Part shown: positions 39,501 to 51,140 of the stretch, in pieces
Numbering within the stretch: position 1 is the first letter of the stretch
How the letters are laid out: the number at the start of each line of letters is the position of its first letter
Origin: Tragulus kanchil
Lineage: Eukaryota; Chordata; Mammalia; Artiodactyla; Tragulidae
Length of the DNA: 64,000 bases
Assembly: GCA_022376925.1 (NCBI GenBank)
Contig: JAIOJX010000005.1
Coordinates: forward strand, 7,840,501 to 7,904,500
Direction of reading: 5' to 3'
Translations under genes and position numbers: made by a program
Notes under the pieces: model-generated
The model's database searches: none
What the model was told of the DNA's origin: nothing
What the model saw: the letters and a program-made list of their open reading frames with translations, nothing else

Positions 39501-42500
39501 CTTTTTTTTTGGCCACTTCTATTGGGCTTTCATTTATTTATTTTCATCCGTGTTTGTTCTTTGGCCTGTGTGGGCCTTGCATCGCAGTGCCCTCTCGTTG
39601 CAGAGCACCGGCTCTGGGCGCATGGGCTCCAGAGCGCTGGCTTGTAATTGGACACACTGGTCCAGCTGCTCTGCAGCACGTGGGATCCTCCCAGACCAGG
39701 GATCTTCCCCGGCCAGGGATCGAACCGGCACCCCTTGCACTGCAAGGTGGACTCTTTACCCACTGGACCACCAGGGAAGCCCGGGAAGGTTATTTCTTAT
39801 CCGCGTGGCTTTGGTGCATTTTTCCTGAACTCCACCCACGTGTCACACAGCGTGCTGGGCGCGTGGGCCCTCGGCTGTCTCCCCACCCCAGCAGGAGGAG
39901 GCACGCAGCCCTGGCCCTCAGAGCTCTGGGGGCGCCAGCCTGGCGCAGCGTTTCATCCGTGTCCACGTGGGTGGGGAGGGGAGGCGCCCAGCTCTTGGCT
40001 CTGCCCGAAGCTTCCTCGTTCTTGCCAGCCCCAGTGTGACTCAGAGCCCTCTGTCCCGTTTCTGATCCCGCTCCTCCACGCCAGCGAGGCCCCGTCTCCC
40101 CCAGGCTGCGGGTCTCTGCGCCCCACCCTCTCTGAGCTCTACACGGTCAGCCATGCCAGCCTCGCAGGTGGACCCCACCCCCGAGCGCGCCCCTGGGCTC
40201 AGCTCTCGCCCTTGTGAAAACACACCAGAAAGGGACCTTTTGTGACCCCACTTCTCTCTTCAGTTGCTGCCCTTCTTGCTCTTTAGGAACTTCTCTCCAG
40301 AGATCCCTTACCCTCCGTCTTCCCTTCCTCGCCTCACTCTCCACCCACTCCAGCCTCCGCTTCTGTCCTCTGAGGTTGCCGGGGATCGGAGGCTTTCAGA
40401 ATTCACTGTCCATTTTTTATTCCTTACTATATTTGACCTTTTAGCTGTTCTCAGCACAGTATGCCAATCCATTTTCCCTTCTCTTGTTTTTTACTTTTTA
40501 TTTTCTCTCTCTTTTCTGTTTCTCTTTTCTCTCTTGTTTTGTCGGGCCGTCTTTTTTGACCATTAAATACGACGGCTCTTTTTGTCTTGTTTATACTCAC
40601 TCGCTTGGCAGTATCATGCAAACCCGGGCGTTAAATCACCACCAGTACACAGACGACCCAGAGATTCTCTCTCCGCCGAGCCTTGCTCGGGTAGATCCGC
40701 TTTCCTGCTTGAAAGCTTCCCAGTGTGTCAGGCGTCAGTGCCGCCCCGGCTTTGTGGCTCTCACACGTTTGGTCTCTCCGTCCTCTTGGGTCTCCGCGCT
40801 CTCTCCCATCCAGCCCTATGTCCGATTCGTCAGCAGGTCCTGTCAACACCCCGTCCGGTCACACACACCCCACGCTCTCCCTTCTGTGCTTCCACGGCCG
40901 CCCTCGGCCTCCCAGCCCGCCCCCCGCCGCCTGCGTTCCCGAGGAAGTGTCTTCCTTGGCCGCCCGCGTCCTGGGTTTGTTTCCTGTGCTTCGGCTCCGT
41001 CGTATCTTCAGACGGCAGCTCTGCCCGCGTGTCCTTCTGCTGAGTGTCTTCTAACGCTTTCGTGTTGCGCTTAGGATGAAGGCCGCCGTCTCTGCCGCGG
41101 CGGGGCGCGGGGCTCTGCAGGGTGTGGCCCTCTTGCTGGCTCCGTCTCGGTGGCCGCCAGGGCAGGAGCCCCGGGTTCAGTCTCTGGGCTGGGAGGATCC
41201 GCTGGAGAAGGCGATGGCGCCCACTCCAGCATTCTTGCCCGGGGAATGCCATGGACAGAGAAGCCTGGCCGGCTGTAACCCACGGGGTCGCAAAGCGTCG
41301 GACACAGCCTCAGCACTAAAACATCAGCGCATAAGTGTGTGTTTGCGTGATTCTTCCAAGTCAGTCCATCACCCTCGGAGCGCCGTTAGGGCAGAGATCT
41401 GACGATGAGGTGGTGATGGCGGCCGTGCCCCCAGCACCTGGTGCGTGAGTGACAGGCGTTCATTAGACGTCGAGCCGGGAGAGCCAGAGAGCAGGCAGGG
41501 CAAACAGCCTCGGCAACGAGGAGGGGACAGAAACCCCACACAGTGCAGGAGAAAGCAGAGAGGAACGGCGGACGAGTGGCGGAGGCGAGGCCAGAAAGGC
41601 GGGCCAGGCTCAGACACCGAGGGCCTTGGATTCCCACGGTTACGTGTTCATACTGCGTCCTGTTGAGCGTGGGCGGAGTGGAGGACCCCGCCTCGGGGCG
41701 GGGGGTGGGGTTCGAGACGGCTCTGGCCCTCTGAAGGGTGGGAGGGAGTTTGGCCGCCTTGCTGGCCTTCCACGTCCAAGACGCTGTGATCTTTGACTCC
41801 CATTTCCTCTTTCCACCAGTCACGTCCGGCACCTTGGCGGGCATCATGGGGATGAGATTCTACCACTCCAGGAGATTCATGCCCGCGGGCCTGATCGCGG
41901 GTGCCAGGTACTCTCGGCTCTGCCACTGGCTCTAGCTCAGCGCCCCAGACGCTTCGGGCCTCCACGGGGGCCCTTGTTTCATTTCAGCCAGGCATCAGCT
42001 GAAATGATTTAATTTATACATAAATAGGAAAGGCTGCAAAAACCGTTGATTGCATGTGAGAATGAAATAAGCATGTTCTTTCACTTGTGAGATGGCTTGG
42101 CCTTCACGTCCGCACGCTGGTCCCTCCTGGCTCCTTCCTGCCTGAGTGGAGGCGGTTCGGGTGCACAGTGTGCCGGCCGCCGCCGGGGGGCCTTTCAGCG
42201 TGGGGTCCATAGGTATCTCAGCCCTGCTGGTGTCCTTCGTTATCCAGAATTTTGCTAAAAGGAAATTCTGATTGGCTCCTGTTTTCTAAATAACTTGGAT
42301 TACAGCATCCAAACCAGATTATTCTTATATGCTTTAGTAAAGATACTCCAAAGGTAGAATTCTTTAACATCTGCTAGGGAAAAACCTTTCTAGCCCCATG
42401 TTGATCCTTGTCACGACGCTGTCAGGAATAATGTCCTATCATCGGTGCTAGACCAAGGTCGGGAGCCATCAGCGAGGGGCTGGAGGTCTGCCGTTGACGA

Positions 42501-43967
42501 GCTCCGTGGCTGGCAGGACTCGGTCTCTCCAGCCTTGTTTGCTCGTCTTCTGAAGTGTTGGCAGTTTGGCCCTCGGGTACGATTTCACAGCCTCCGCCCA
42601 GAGCTCCCCTGGGCGGGTGCTTCCTTTGGCAGCCCCGCGGGGGTCGGAGTCCGTCTCTGCTGGCTCTCCCTTGGCACGGCCACGCCGTGTGCTTGTGCAG
42701 AACCTGCTGAGTCGCAGTGCCTTAAAAATAGTCAAGTGCCTGTGTTGTTCTTGACCTGACTTTTTTTTTTTTTTTAATGTGTTTCCTTTAAACAGTTTGC
42801 TGATGGTCGTCAAACTTGGAATTAGTGCCTTGGGTAAACCCCATCAGTAACAGTCATGGCCCAGCTTGGACTCGGGAAGAATTTTTAAACTTCTACTATT
42901 TTTCATGTATTATGATAGATAAGTATAGCATTTTCAGGTATTCTGACACTTTATTGAAAAAAGAGACCAAAAACCACACTCAATTTTGCAGAGAAAAAAT
43001 CAGTCACTATCATTACGACCATGAACAGCTGGGTGATGTGTGGAACAGGAGTGTCTTTCTATTGTACCCTCACACACTTTGATTCTTGTATGTCGGTGTT
43101 GTCTGTTCCTTGGTAAAATCTCCGGCAAGAGTTTACATAAATAGGAAAGGCTGCAAAAACCGTTGATTGCATGTGAGAATGAAATAAGCATGTTCTTTCA
43201 CTTGTGAGATGGCTTGGCCTTCACGTCCGCACGCTGGTCCCTCCTGGCTCCTTCCTGCCTGAGTGGAGGCGGTTCGGGTGCACAGTGTGCCGGCCGCCGC
43301 CGGGGGGCCTTTCAGCGTGGGGTCCATAGGTATCTCAGCCCTGCTGGTGTCCTTCGTTATCCAGAATTTTGCTAAAAGGAAATTCTGATTGGCTCCTGTT
43401 TTCTAAATAACTTGGATTACAGCATCCAAACCAGATTATTCTTATATGCTTTAGTAAAGATACTCCAAAGGTAGAATTCTTTAACATCTGCTAGGGAAAA
43501 ACCTTTCTAGCCCTACGTTGATCCTCGTCACGACGCTGTCAGGAATAATGTCCTATCATCGGTGCTAGACCAAGGTCGGGAGCCATCAGCGAGGGGCTGG
43601 AGGTCTGCCGTTGACGAGCTCCGTGGCTGGCAGGACTCGGTCTCTCCAGCCTTGTTTGCTCGTCTTCTGAAGTGTTGGCAGTTTGGCCCTCGGGTACGAT
43701 TTCACAGCCTCCGCCCAGAGCTCCCCTGGGCGGGTGCTTCCTTTGGCAGCCCCGCGGGGGTCGGAGTCCGTCTCTGCTGGCTCTCCCTTGGCACGGCCAC
43801 GCCGTGTGCTTGTGCAGAACCTGCTGAGTCGCAGTGCCTTAAAAATAGTCAAGTGCCTGTGTTGTTCTTGACCTGACTTTTTTTTTTTTTTTAATGTGTT
43901 TCCTTTAAACAGTTTGCTGATGGTCGTCAAACTTGGAATTAGTGCCTTGGGTAAACCCCATCAGTAA
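36550..43967 (+). CDS. TMEM14C: TMEM14C, mitochondrial inner-membrane protein (5 coding exons)
   Basis: TMEM14C is a small multi-pass protein of the Tmemb_14 (UPF0136) family. In mammals it sits in the inner mitochondrial membrane and is required in erythroid cells for the protoporphyrin step of haem synthesis. Five exons (23+77+102+88+55 nt) join in phase to 345 nt, or 114 aa. The hydrophobic segments include [45 protein letters not shown] and [20 protein letters not shown], which fits four short membrane helices. The residues [17 protein letters not shown] and the C-terminal GKPHQ distinguish it from TMEM14B. The start exon and the stop exon are each present twice, and exon 3 also has a broken partial copy (36884-36907). 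One copy of each gives an intact frame. Confidence 0.94.
36690..36800 (+). mobile_element. MIR relic (repeated at 37834-37944)
   Basis: Sense MIR core: cgttcgagtcccagctctgc followed by cgctgaccttggcagg. In the intron after the TMEM14C start exon. Confidence 0.6.
36884..36907 (+). pseudogene. TMEM14C: TMEM14C exon 3, broken partial copy
   Basis: After acceptor tttttcag the first 24 bases match the intact exon 3 (VPLHWIG). The sequence then loses bases and becomes garbled up to 36968, where the next block begins. This looks like a low-quality end of a consensus block rather than a mutation. Confidence 0.7.
37694..37716 (+). CDS. TMEM14C: TMEM14C start exon, second copy
   Basis: Same as 36550-36572. 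This copy is the one directly followed by the intact exon 3, so it is the better choice for a gene model. Confidence 0.85.
38028..38104 (+). CDS. TMEM14C: TMEM14C exon 3
   Basis: Acceptor gtttttcag and donor AAAGCAG|gtacag, 77 nt. It encodes [20 protein letters not shown] then GYVKA, the first membrane segment. Confidence 0.93.
38926..39027 (+). CDS. TMEM14C: TMEM14C exon 4
   Basis: Acceptor cctccctccag and donor CCTAG|gtatgt, 102 nt. It encodes [20 protein letters not shown] then [13 protein letters not shown], the second membrane segment and the following loop. Confidence 0.93.
   Translation, partial: AVSRPWPPGSSSAVSRAWAPISCLRIQRTCGFS
39508..39782 (-). mobile_element. CHR-2 SINE
   Basis: Antisense unit running from ggccacttctattgggcttt to ggaccaccagggaagccc. 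A tandem copy of the phrase gggatcttcccc/ggatcctccc lies near 39690. Confidence 0.9.
41130..41316 (+). mobile_element. Bov-tA SINE
   Basis: Sense unit with a damaged head; body gctggagaaggcgatggcgc, attcttgcccggggaatgcc, acggggtcgcaaagcgtcgg. Confidence 0.8.
41820..41907 (+). CDS. TMEM14C: TMEM14C exon 5
   Basis: Acceptor ctttccaccag and donor GCCAG|gtactc, 88 nt. It encodes [20 protein letters not shown] then PAGLIAGA, the third membrane segment and the start of the fourth. Confidence 0.93.
42796..42850 (+). CDS. TMEM14C: TMEM14C exon 6 (stop exon), first copy
   Basis: Acceptor ctttaaacag, after a T run. It encodes [17 protein letters not shown] and TAA at 42848-42850. It is repeated at +1117. 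Confidence 0.88.
43913..43967 (+). CDS. TMEM14C: TMEM14C exon 6, second copy
   Basis: Identical coding content to 42796-42850. This copy is linked to the full 3'UTR and to the poly(A) signals near 44.4 kb. Confidence 0.86.
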
Positions 43968-44394
43968 CAGTCATGGCCCAGCTTGGACTCGGGAAGAATT
44001 TTTAAACTTCTACTATTTTTCATGTATTATGATAGATAAGTATAGCATTTTCAGGTATTCTGACACTTTATTGAAAAAAGAGACCAAAAAACCACACTCA
44101 ATTTTGCAGAGAAAAAAAAAATCAGTCACTATCATTACGACCATGAATAGCTGGGTGATGTGTGGAACAGGAGTGTCTTTCTATTGTACCCTCACACACT
44201 TTGATTCTTGTATGTCGGTGTTGTCTGTTCCTTCTGGTAAAATCTCCGGCGATAGGATGTTTAGGCGTCCCCATTGGAGCCCCCAGACCCCGTGTATGAC
44301 TCAAGGAACAGGGTGAAGCGGGTCTCTCGATGAGATTTAGAATATCTGTTCTTCTGCTTGTCTTGGAGCACAGGCCTACTTTGAAATTATGTTA

Positions 44395-44415
44395 AATAAA
44401 ATCAATTAAAATAAA
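44395..44415 (+). terminator. TMEM14C: TMEM14C poly(A) signals
   Basis: Two AATAAA hexamers at 44395-44400 and 44410-44415, about 430-450 nt after the stop codon and followed by a GT/T-rich stretch. Confidence 0.7.
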
Positions 44416-44984
44416 GTTTACTGTCAGTAATGTTTTTTGCAGTGTCTTCGTTGCCCGAACTCTCTAGAACATGGAATGAGATGTGAATAACAAAGAAGAT
44501 AAAAACATCAAAGTGTTTTATCTAATATTTAGTCATTACCCATTTTGAATCATTGAAAAACCAAGGAAGAAAAGTTATTATTTGATTATCCTTTGCATTT
44601 AGGCTTGGATTTCTAAGATTAATAGGACTTTGCAACTAAAGCAAAAATGAAATTATGGTTAACCAGTTAATTTATACATGTGAAACCCTAGAGAACTGTT
44701 TACAACTTAAATTCCTTAGTTGGGTCTCTACATACGGACGTATTAACTGATTACGCATTTTCACTTTCCTTCAGCATTGAGTTAACTTATTCTGGTACCC
44801 CTTTAATTGTCCCGTCTTTTAAAACAAAAATAGGGATCTTTTGGCTACCTTCCTCCACTCTCACTGGTATTGATTGGTTTTCTGTGTTATTCAGGCACTT
44901 ATCAATCTGTTTTATGGACTGACTCAAGCTCCTTGGAAGGAGTCCTTTTCTCATCTGTGGTGTTGACATGGCCTCACATGTCTG
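44416..44984 (+). other. Intergenic stretch downstream of TMEM14C
   Basis: AT-rich sequence with no recognisable exon. No TMEM14B-like exon is seen between TMEM14C and MAK. Confidence 0.6.
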
Positions 44985-46963
44985 CCAGAGCCTATTCTTT
45001 TTTTCTTAAGTTTATTTTATTGAACTATAGTTGATTTACAGTGTATTCACTTCTACTGTAGAGCAAAGTGATTCAGTTACACAAGTGCACATATATCTAC
45101 ATACATTATTTTTCATGTTATTTTCCATTATGGTTTATACCAAATACAGAATGTAGTTTTCTGTGCTGTATGACAGGATCTTGTTGTTTATCCATCCTGT
45201 ATGTAATAGTTTGCATCTGCTAAGCCAGACTCCCAATCCATCCCTCCCATGTGCCCTCCACCGTGGAAACCCAGGTCTGTTCTGTGTCTGTGAGTCTTAA
45301 TTCATAGGCGAGTTCATTTGCGTCATATTGTAGATTCCACATAGACGTGACACCATGTCTGTCTTCCTCATGTCATTTACTGTGGGAATCTCTGGGTCCA
45401 TCCATGTTTCCGCTGTGGCATTCCTTTTCTGCGACTGAGTAATACTCCATTGTGTATATGTACCATGTCTTGATCCATTTACCTGCTGATGGACCTTTAG
45501 GGTGCTTCTCTGTCCTGGCTGTTGTCAGTCGTGCTGCTGTGAACACTGGGGTTGGCGTGTCTCTCTGAGTTACAGTTGCACTGGATGTGTGCTCAGGAGT
45601 AGGATCACTGGGTCATATGGTAGCTCCGTATTTTGTTTTTTCAAGCAACCTCCATGCTGCTCTCCATAGTGGCTGCACCAGTTTCCCACCAACCATGTAG
45701 GAGGTTCCCTTTTCTCCACACCGTCTCCAGCATTTATTATTTAAAGACTTTTTGATAATGGCCATTCTGAGTGAGTATTGCAGGATATTTTACAGTTTCA
45801 TTACCATTCGTAACATCTTACATTAGCATGATACATTGATTAACACCTAAGGAATCAATGCTGTACGTTATCACTAGTATTGACCCGTCTTTTAAAACAA
45901 AAATAGGGATCTTTTGGCTACCTTCCTCCACTCACTGGTATTGATTGGTTTTCTGTGTTATTCAGGCACTTATCAATCTGTTTTATGGACTGACTCAAGC
46001 TCCTTGGAAGGAGTCCTTTTCTCATCTGTGGTGTTGACATGGCCTCACATGTCTGCCAGAGCCTATTCTTTTTTTCTTAAGTTTATTTTATTGAACTATA
46101 GTTGATTTACAGTGTATTCACTTCTACTGTAGAGCAAAGTGATTCAGTTACACAAGTGCACATATATCTACATACATTATTTTTCATGTTATTTTCCATT
46201 ATGGTTTATACCAAATACAGAATGTAGTTTTCTGTGCTGTATGACAGGATCTTGTTGTTTATCCATCCTGTATGTAATAGTTTGCATCTGCTAAGCCAGA
46301 CTCCCAATCCATCCCTCCCATGTGCCCTCCACCGTGGAAACCCAGGTCTGTTCTGTGTCTGTGAGTCTTAATTCATAGGCGAGTTCATTTGCGTCATATT
46401 GTAGATTCCACATAGACGTGACACCATGTCTGTCTTCCTCATGTCATTTACTGTGGGAATCTCTGGGTCCATCCATGTTTCCGCTGTGGCATTCCTTTTT
46501 CTGCGACTGAGTAATACTCCATTGTGTATATGTACCATGTCTTGATCCATTTACCTGCTGATGGACCTTTAGGGTGCTTCTCTGTCCTGGCTGTTGTCAG
46601 TCGTGCTGCTGTGAACACTGGGGTTGGCGTGTCTCTCTGAGTTACAGTTGCACTGGATGTGTGCTCAGGAGTAGGATCACTGGGTCATATGGTAGCTCCG
46701 TATTTTGTTTTTTCAAGCAACCTCCATGCTGCTCTCCATAGTGGCTGCACCAGTTTCCCACCAACCATGTAGGAGGTTCCCTTTTCTCCACACCGTCTCC
46801 AGCATTTATTATTTAAAGACTTTTTGATAATGGCCATTCTGAGTGAGTATTGCAGGATATTTTACAGTTTCATTACCATTCGTAACATCTTACATTAGCA
46901 TGATACATTGATTAACACCTAAGGAATCAATGCTGCTACGTTATCACTAGTATTGATTCTGGT
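44811..46963 (+). repeat. Block duplication D15, period 1073
   Basis: 44811-45883 recurs as 45884-46963, with small indels (ccttttctgcg versus cctttttctgcg). It contains a minus-strand L1 fragment. Confidence 0.92.
44985..45790 (-). mobile_element. L1 3' fragment (repeated at 46058-46870, partial at 47877-47990)
   Basis: Antisense L1: ttattgaactatagttgatt, ctgagtaatactccattgtg, tggctgcaccagtttcccac. It covers the 3'UTR and the end of ORF2. The extra copies come from D15 and D16. Confidence 0.85.
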
Positions 46964-49027
46964 TTTCTTACTTTTAATACCCTTTTTCTCTCCCAGAAAC
47001 TTACGTGGAATAGCAGATTACATTTAGTTGCCATCGAGGCTCCTCTTGGCTGTGCAAGTCCTTTAGACTTTCCTTGCTTTTGTTGACGAGTTTTGAGGCT
47101 TTGGTTTAGTGTTTTTCTCGTAATTAGATTGGGATCTGGGTTTTTTTTAGGAGGAAGACCACAGAGGTGAAAGTCGTTTTCATCGCGTCAGATTGAGGCT
47201 GCGTATGTTATGGTTGATGCTGACCTTGATCGCCTGGCTGGGGTCGTGTTCCTCAGGCTGCTCCAGTGGGAAGCCGCTCCCCTTCCCCCGCTTTCCTCTG
47301 TGGCGCTCTTGGAAAGGAAGGCCCTCTGCACGTTCCTTGCTTAAGAACTGGAGCGTGGTGCTCTGCCTCCTGGAGAGCAGAATGTCAGCGTCAGTTATGT
47401 GGAATTCGGCTGCAGGGGAAGTGTCTCCTCTTCGCTGTCTGTATGTCCGTCCAGCCGTCCATTTGTTCAGTACCGACTCGGGTATAATTATTTTCTGGCT
47501 TGAGGTGTAATCCAGTACTTTCCCCTTAAGTTTCTTGCTCAGATTGTTACTGTTGTGAACACCCGGAGCTCTTTAGTTGGCCCGTTGCCAGCCAGTCGGT
47601 GTGGTTTCTGCTTGCTTGCGTTTTGTTTTTCTGGAACTTCACTACTTTTTGTTACCCTTGAAGAGGCTCCAGGCCCCTCTTGATTGTTTCATGCCCCAAC
47701 ACTGGAATCAGCCATTTCACTGAGGAGCCCCAGTTTCTTTAACTGGACAATATGTTGGAAACCAACGCCTGGTGCTGGATAATGCTTGTTGATCCTGGGA
47801 CATTAAGTTATACTTTTATGTTAATTGCTTTCTGCTTTTGAAAGTTATTTGTCCTCTTCCTGGTTTCTTAAGATGGATGCTGCTCTCCATAGTGGCTGCA
47901 CCAGTTTCCCACCAACCATGTAGGAGGTTCCTTTTCTCACACCTCCAGCATTTATTATTTAAAGACTTTGATAATGGCCATTCTGAGTGAGTATTGCAGG
48001 ATATTTTACAGTTTCATTACCATTCGTAACATCTTACATTAGCATGATACATTGATTAACACCTAAGGAATCAATGCTGCTACGTTATCACTAGTATTGA
48101 TTCTGGTTTTCTTACTTTTAATACCCTTTTTCTCTCCCAGAAACTTACGTGGAATAGCAGATTACATTTAGTTGCCATCGAGGCTCCTCTTGGCTGTGCA
48201 AGTCCTTTAGACTTTCCTTGCTTTTGTTGACGAGTTTTGAGGCTTTGGTTTAGTGTTTTTCTCGTAATTAGATTGGGATCTGGGTTTTTTTTAGGAGGAA
48301 GACCACAGAGGTGAAAGTCGTTTTCATCGCGTCAGATTGAGGCTGCGTATGTTATGGTTGATGCTGACCTTGATCGCCTGGCTGGGGTCGTGTTCCTCAG
48401 GCTGCTCCAGTGGGAAGCCGCTCCCCTTCCCCCGCTTTCCTCTGTGGCGCTCTTGGAAAGGAAGGCCCTCTGCACGTTCCTTGCTTAAGAACTGGAGCGT
48501 GGTGCTCTGCCTCCTGGAGAGCAGAATGTCAGCGTCAGTTATGTGGAATTCGGCTGCAGGGGAAGTGTCTCCTCTTCGCTGTCTGTATGTCCGTCCAGCC
48601 GTCCATTTGTTCAGTACCGACTCGGGTATAATTATTTTCTGGCTTGAGGTGTAATCCAGTACTTTCCCCTTAAGTTTCTTGCTCAGATTGTTACTGTTGT
48701 GAACACCCGGAGCTCTTTAGTTGGCCCGTTGCCAGCCAGTCGGTGTGGTTTCTGCTTGCTTGCGTTTTGTTTTTCTGGAACTTCACTACTTTTTGTTACC
48801 CTTGAAGAGGCTCCAGGCCCCTCTTGATTGTTTCATGCCCCAACACTGGAATCAGCCATTTCACTGAGGAGCCCCAGTTTCTTTAACTGGACAATATGTT
48901 GGAAACCAACGCCTGGTGCTGGATAATGCTTGTTGATCCTGGGACATTAAGTTATACTTTTATGTTAATTGCTTTCTGCTTTTGAAAGTTATTTGTCCTC
49001 TTCCTGGTTTCTTAAGATGGATGCTTA
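46726..49027 (+). repeat. Block duplication D16, period 1144-1151
   Basis: 46726-47876 recurs as 47877-49027. Its first unit overlaps the second unit of D15, so 46726-46963 is present three times. Confidence 0.92.
46964..47876 (+). other. Unassigned intergenic stretch (repeated by D16)
   Basis: About 0.9 kb, followed by its own copy. The open frame at 47193-47510 (and 48337-48654) shows no recognisable family and no splice support. Confidence 0.5.
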
Positions 49028-50933
49028 GGTTCACCATGTCTTCTGTGGTTTTATTTTTCTCATAAATGGAACGGAGTTTATAGATTTTTTTCTTGGAGAT
49101 TTGTTTTGACTGAATTATACAAGTTTTAACACGAGGTCTGTCATTGTCCATTTCTGTGTATTTCAGGTTGAATTTTCTCTTTTGACTTGTAAATGTTCAA
49201 AACAATGGTTTTCAGGTTTTAAGTGGATAACTTTTGAAGGCGTACTTTTTTATTCTACTTTTATGATACTGTGGAAAGAAGCTGTGGTTTCCATATTTCT
49301 ATATTTGAGATTTTCTTTGTGGCTTAATAAGATCAAGGTCTTTTGTGTATGTTCAATGTATAGTATTTTGCCTCAGTGGTCAAAGTTCTAATGTGTTAGA
49401 TACACTTTGTTTGCTGTGTTATTCATATACTTATTTTTAAGGCCTCTAGATTTCTTTTCTAAGAAAACCTCCTGTTCTGTGTTTGTCTTTTTTTTCTGGT
49501 ATATATGATTAATCTTTGTTCACATATTTATGTTGCTTTAACATTTGATTTGAAAGATTTTCAATCCTAGAGAAAAGTTTTTGTCTCCATTTCTCTCTAT
49601 ATATATGAACATAGATGTAGAAGTCCTCAAAATATTAGCAAGACAAACCCAACACCATATACAGAGAGGGCTTCCCCAGGTGGTCCAGTGGATAAGGACA
49701 CCGCCTTGCAGTGCAAGGGGCGCCGGTTCAAGCCCTGGCCTGGAAAGATCCCACATGCTGCGGAGAAGCTGGACTGATGTGGCCAGCTGGCACTGATGGC
49801 CGTACTTTCCCCTTAAGTTTCTTGCTCAGATTGTTACTGTTGTGAACACCCGGAGCTCTTTAGTTGGCCCGTTGCCAGCCAGTCGGTGTGGTTTCTGCTT
49901 GCTTGCGTTTTGTTTTTCTGGAACTTCACTACTTTTTGTTACCCTTGAAGAGGCTCCAGGCCCCTCTTGATTGTTTCATGCCCCAACACTGGAATCAGCC
50001 ATTTCACTGAGGAGCCCCAGTTTCTTTAACTGGACAATATGTTGGAAACCAACGCCTGGTGCTGGATAATGCTTGTTGATCCTGGGACATTAAGTTATAC
50101 TTTTATGTTAATTGCTTTCTGCTTTTGAAAGTTATTTGTCCTCTTCCTGGTTTCTTAAGATGGATGCTTAGGTTCACCATGTCTTCTGTGGTTTTATTTT
50201 TCTCATAAATGGAACGGAGTTTATAGATTTTTTTCTTGGAGATTTGTTTTGACTGAATTATACAAGTTTTAACACGAGGTCTGTCATTGTCCATTTCTGT
50301 GTATTTCAGGTTGAATTTTCTCTTTTGACTTGTAAATGTTCAAAACAATGGTTTTCAGGTTTTAAGTGGATAACTTTTGAAGGCGTACTTTTTTATTCTA
50401 CTTTTATGATACTGTGGAAAGAAGCTGTGGTTTCCATATTTCTATATTTGAGATTTTCTTTGTGGCTTAATAAGATCAAGGTCTTTTTGTGTATGTTCAA
50501 TGTATAGTATTTTGCCTCAGTGGTCAAAGTTCTAATGTGTTAGATACACTTTGTTTGCTGTGTTATTCATATACTTATTTTTAAGGCCTCTAGATTTCTT
50601 TTCTAAGAAAAACCTCCTGTTCTGTGTTTGTCTTTTTTTTTTCTGGTATATATGATTAATCTTTGTTCACATATTTATGTTGCTTTAACATTTGATTTGA
50701 AAGATTTTCAATCCTAGAGAAAAGTTTTTGTCTCCATTTCTCTCTATATATATGAACATAGATGTAGAAGTCCTCAAAATATTAGCAAGACAAACCCAAC
50801 ACCATATACAGAGAGGGCTTCCCCAGGTGGTCCAGTGGATAAGGACACCGCCTTGCAGTGCAAGGGGCGCCGGTTCAAGCCCTGGCCTGGAAAGATCCCA
50901 CATGCTGCGGAGAAGCTGGACTGATGTGTCCAG
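48660..50933 (+). repeat. Block duplication D17, period 1143
   Basis: 48660-49802 recurs as 49803-50933, with A-run and T-run differences. The first unit ends inside a CHR-2 SINE after a short garbled stretch. Confidence 0.92.
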
Positions 50934-51140
50934 TCACTGAGCCAGAGCTCTGGAGCGCATGCGCCCAGAGCTGGCGCTCTGCGACAACAGAGGCCACCGC
51001 AATGGGAGGCCCGCAGGAGCCAAAGAACAAAGATGGATGAAAAGAGAGAGATGAAAGACCAAAGAAGTAGCCCGCCTGCTCCCCTCCCTCCCCAACCCGA
51101 CCCCCGCCCAAAAATAAATAAGTAAATAAATCTTTAAAAA
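50815..51140 (+). mobile_element. CHR-2 SINE inserted in L1, with target duplication (truncated copy 49672-49790)
   Basis: Complete sense SINE from gggcttccccaggtggtcca to an A-rich tail. The flanks share accatatacagaga, the target-site duplication, and the L1 sequence resumes exactly afterwards. Confidence 0.88.

Larger units (their letters stand above)
39028..41819 (+). other. TMEM14C: TMEM14C intron between exons 4 and 5
   Basis: About 2.8 kb with a minus-strand CHR-2 SINE (39508-39782), a pyrimidine-rich stretch (40240-40560), a GC-rich stretch (40700-41130) and a plus-strand Bov-tA SINE. Long frames here run through the SINE or GC-rich sequence and do not look like genes. Confidence 0.75.
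42017..44251 (+). repeat. Block duplication D14, period 1117
   Basis: 42017-43133 recurs as 43134-44251. A-run lengths differ (about 42995 versus 44110). It contains the TMEM14C stop exon. Confidence 0.93.

Noticed and set aside
39365..40039. 224-codon open frame on the plus strand
   Set aside because: It crosses a CHR-2 SINE inside a TMEM14C intron. The frame is a product of GC-rich SINE sequence.
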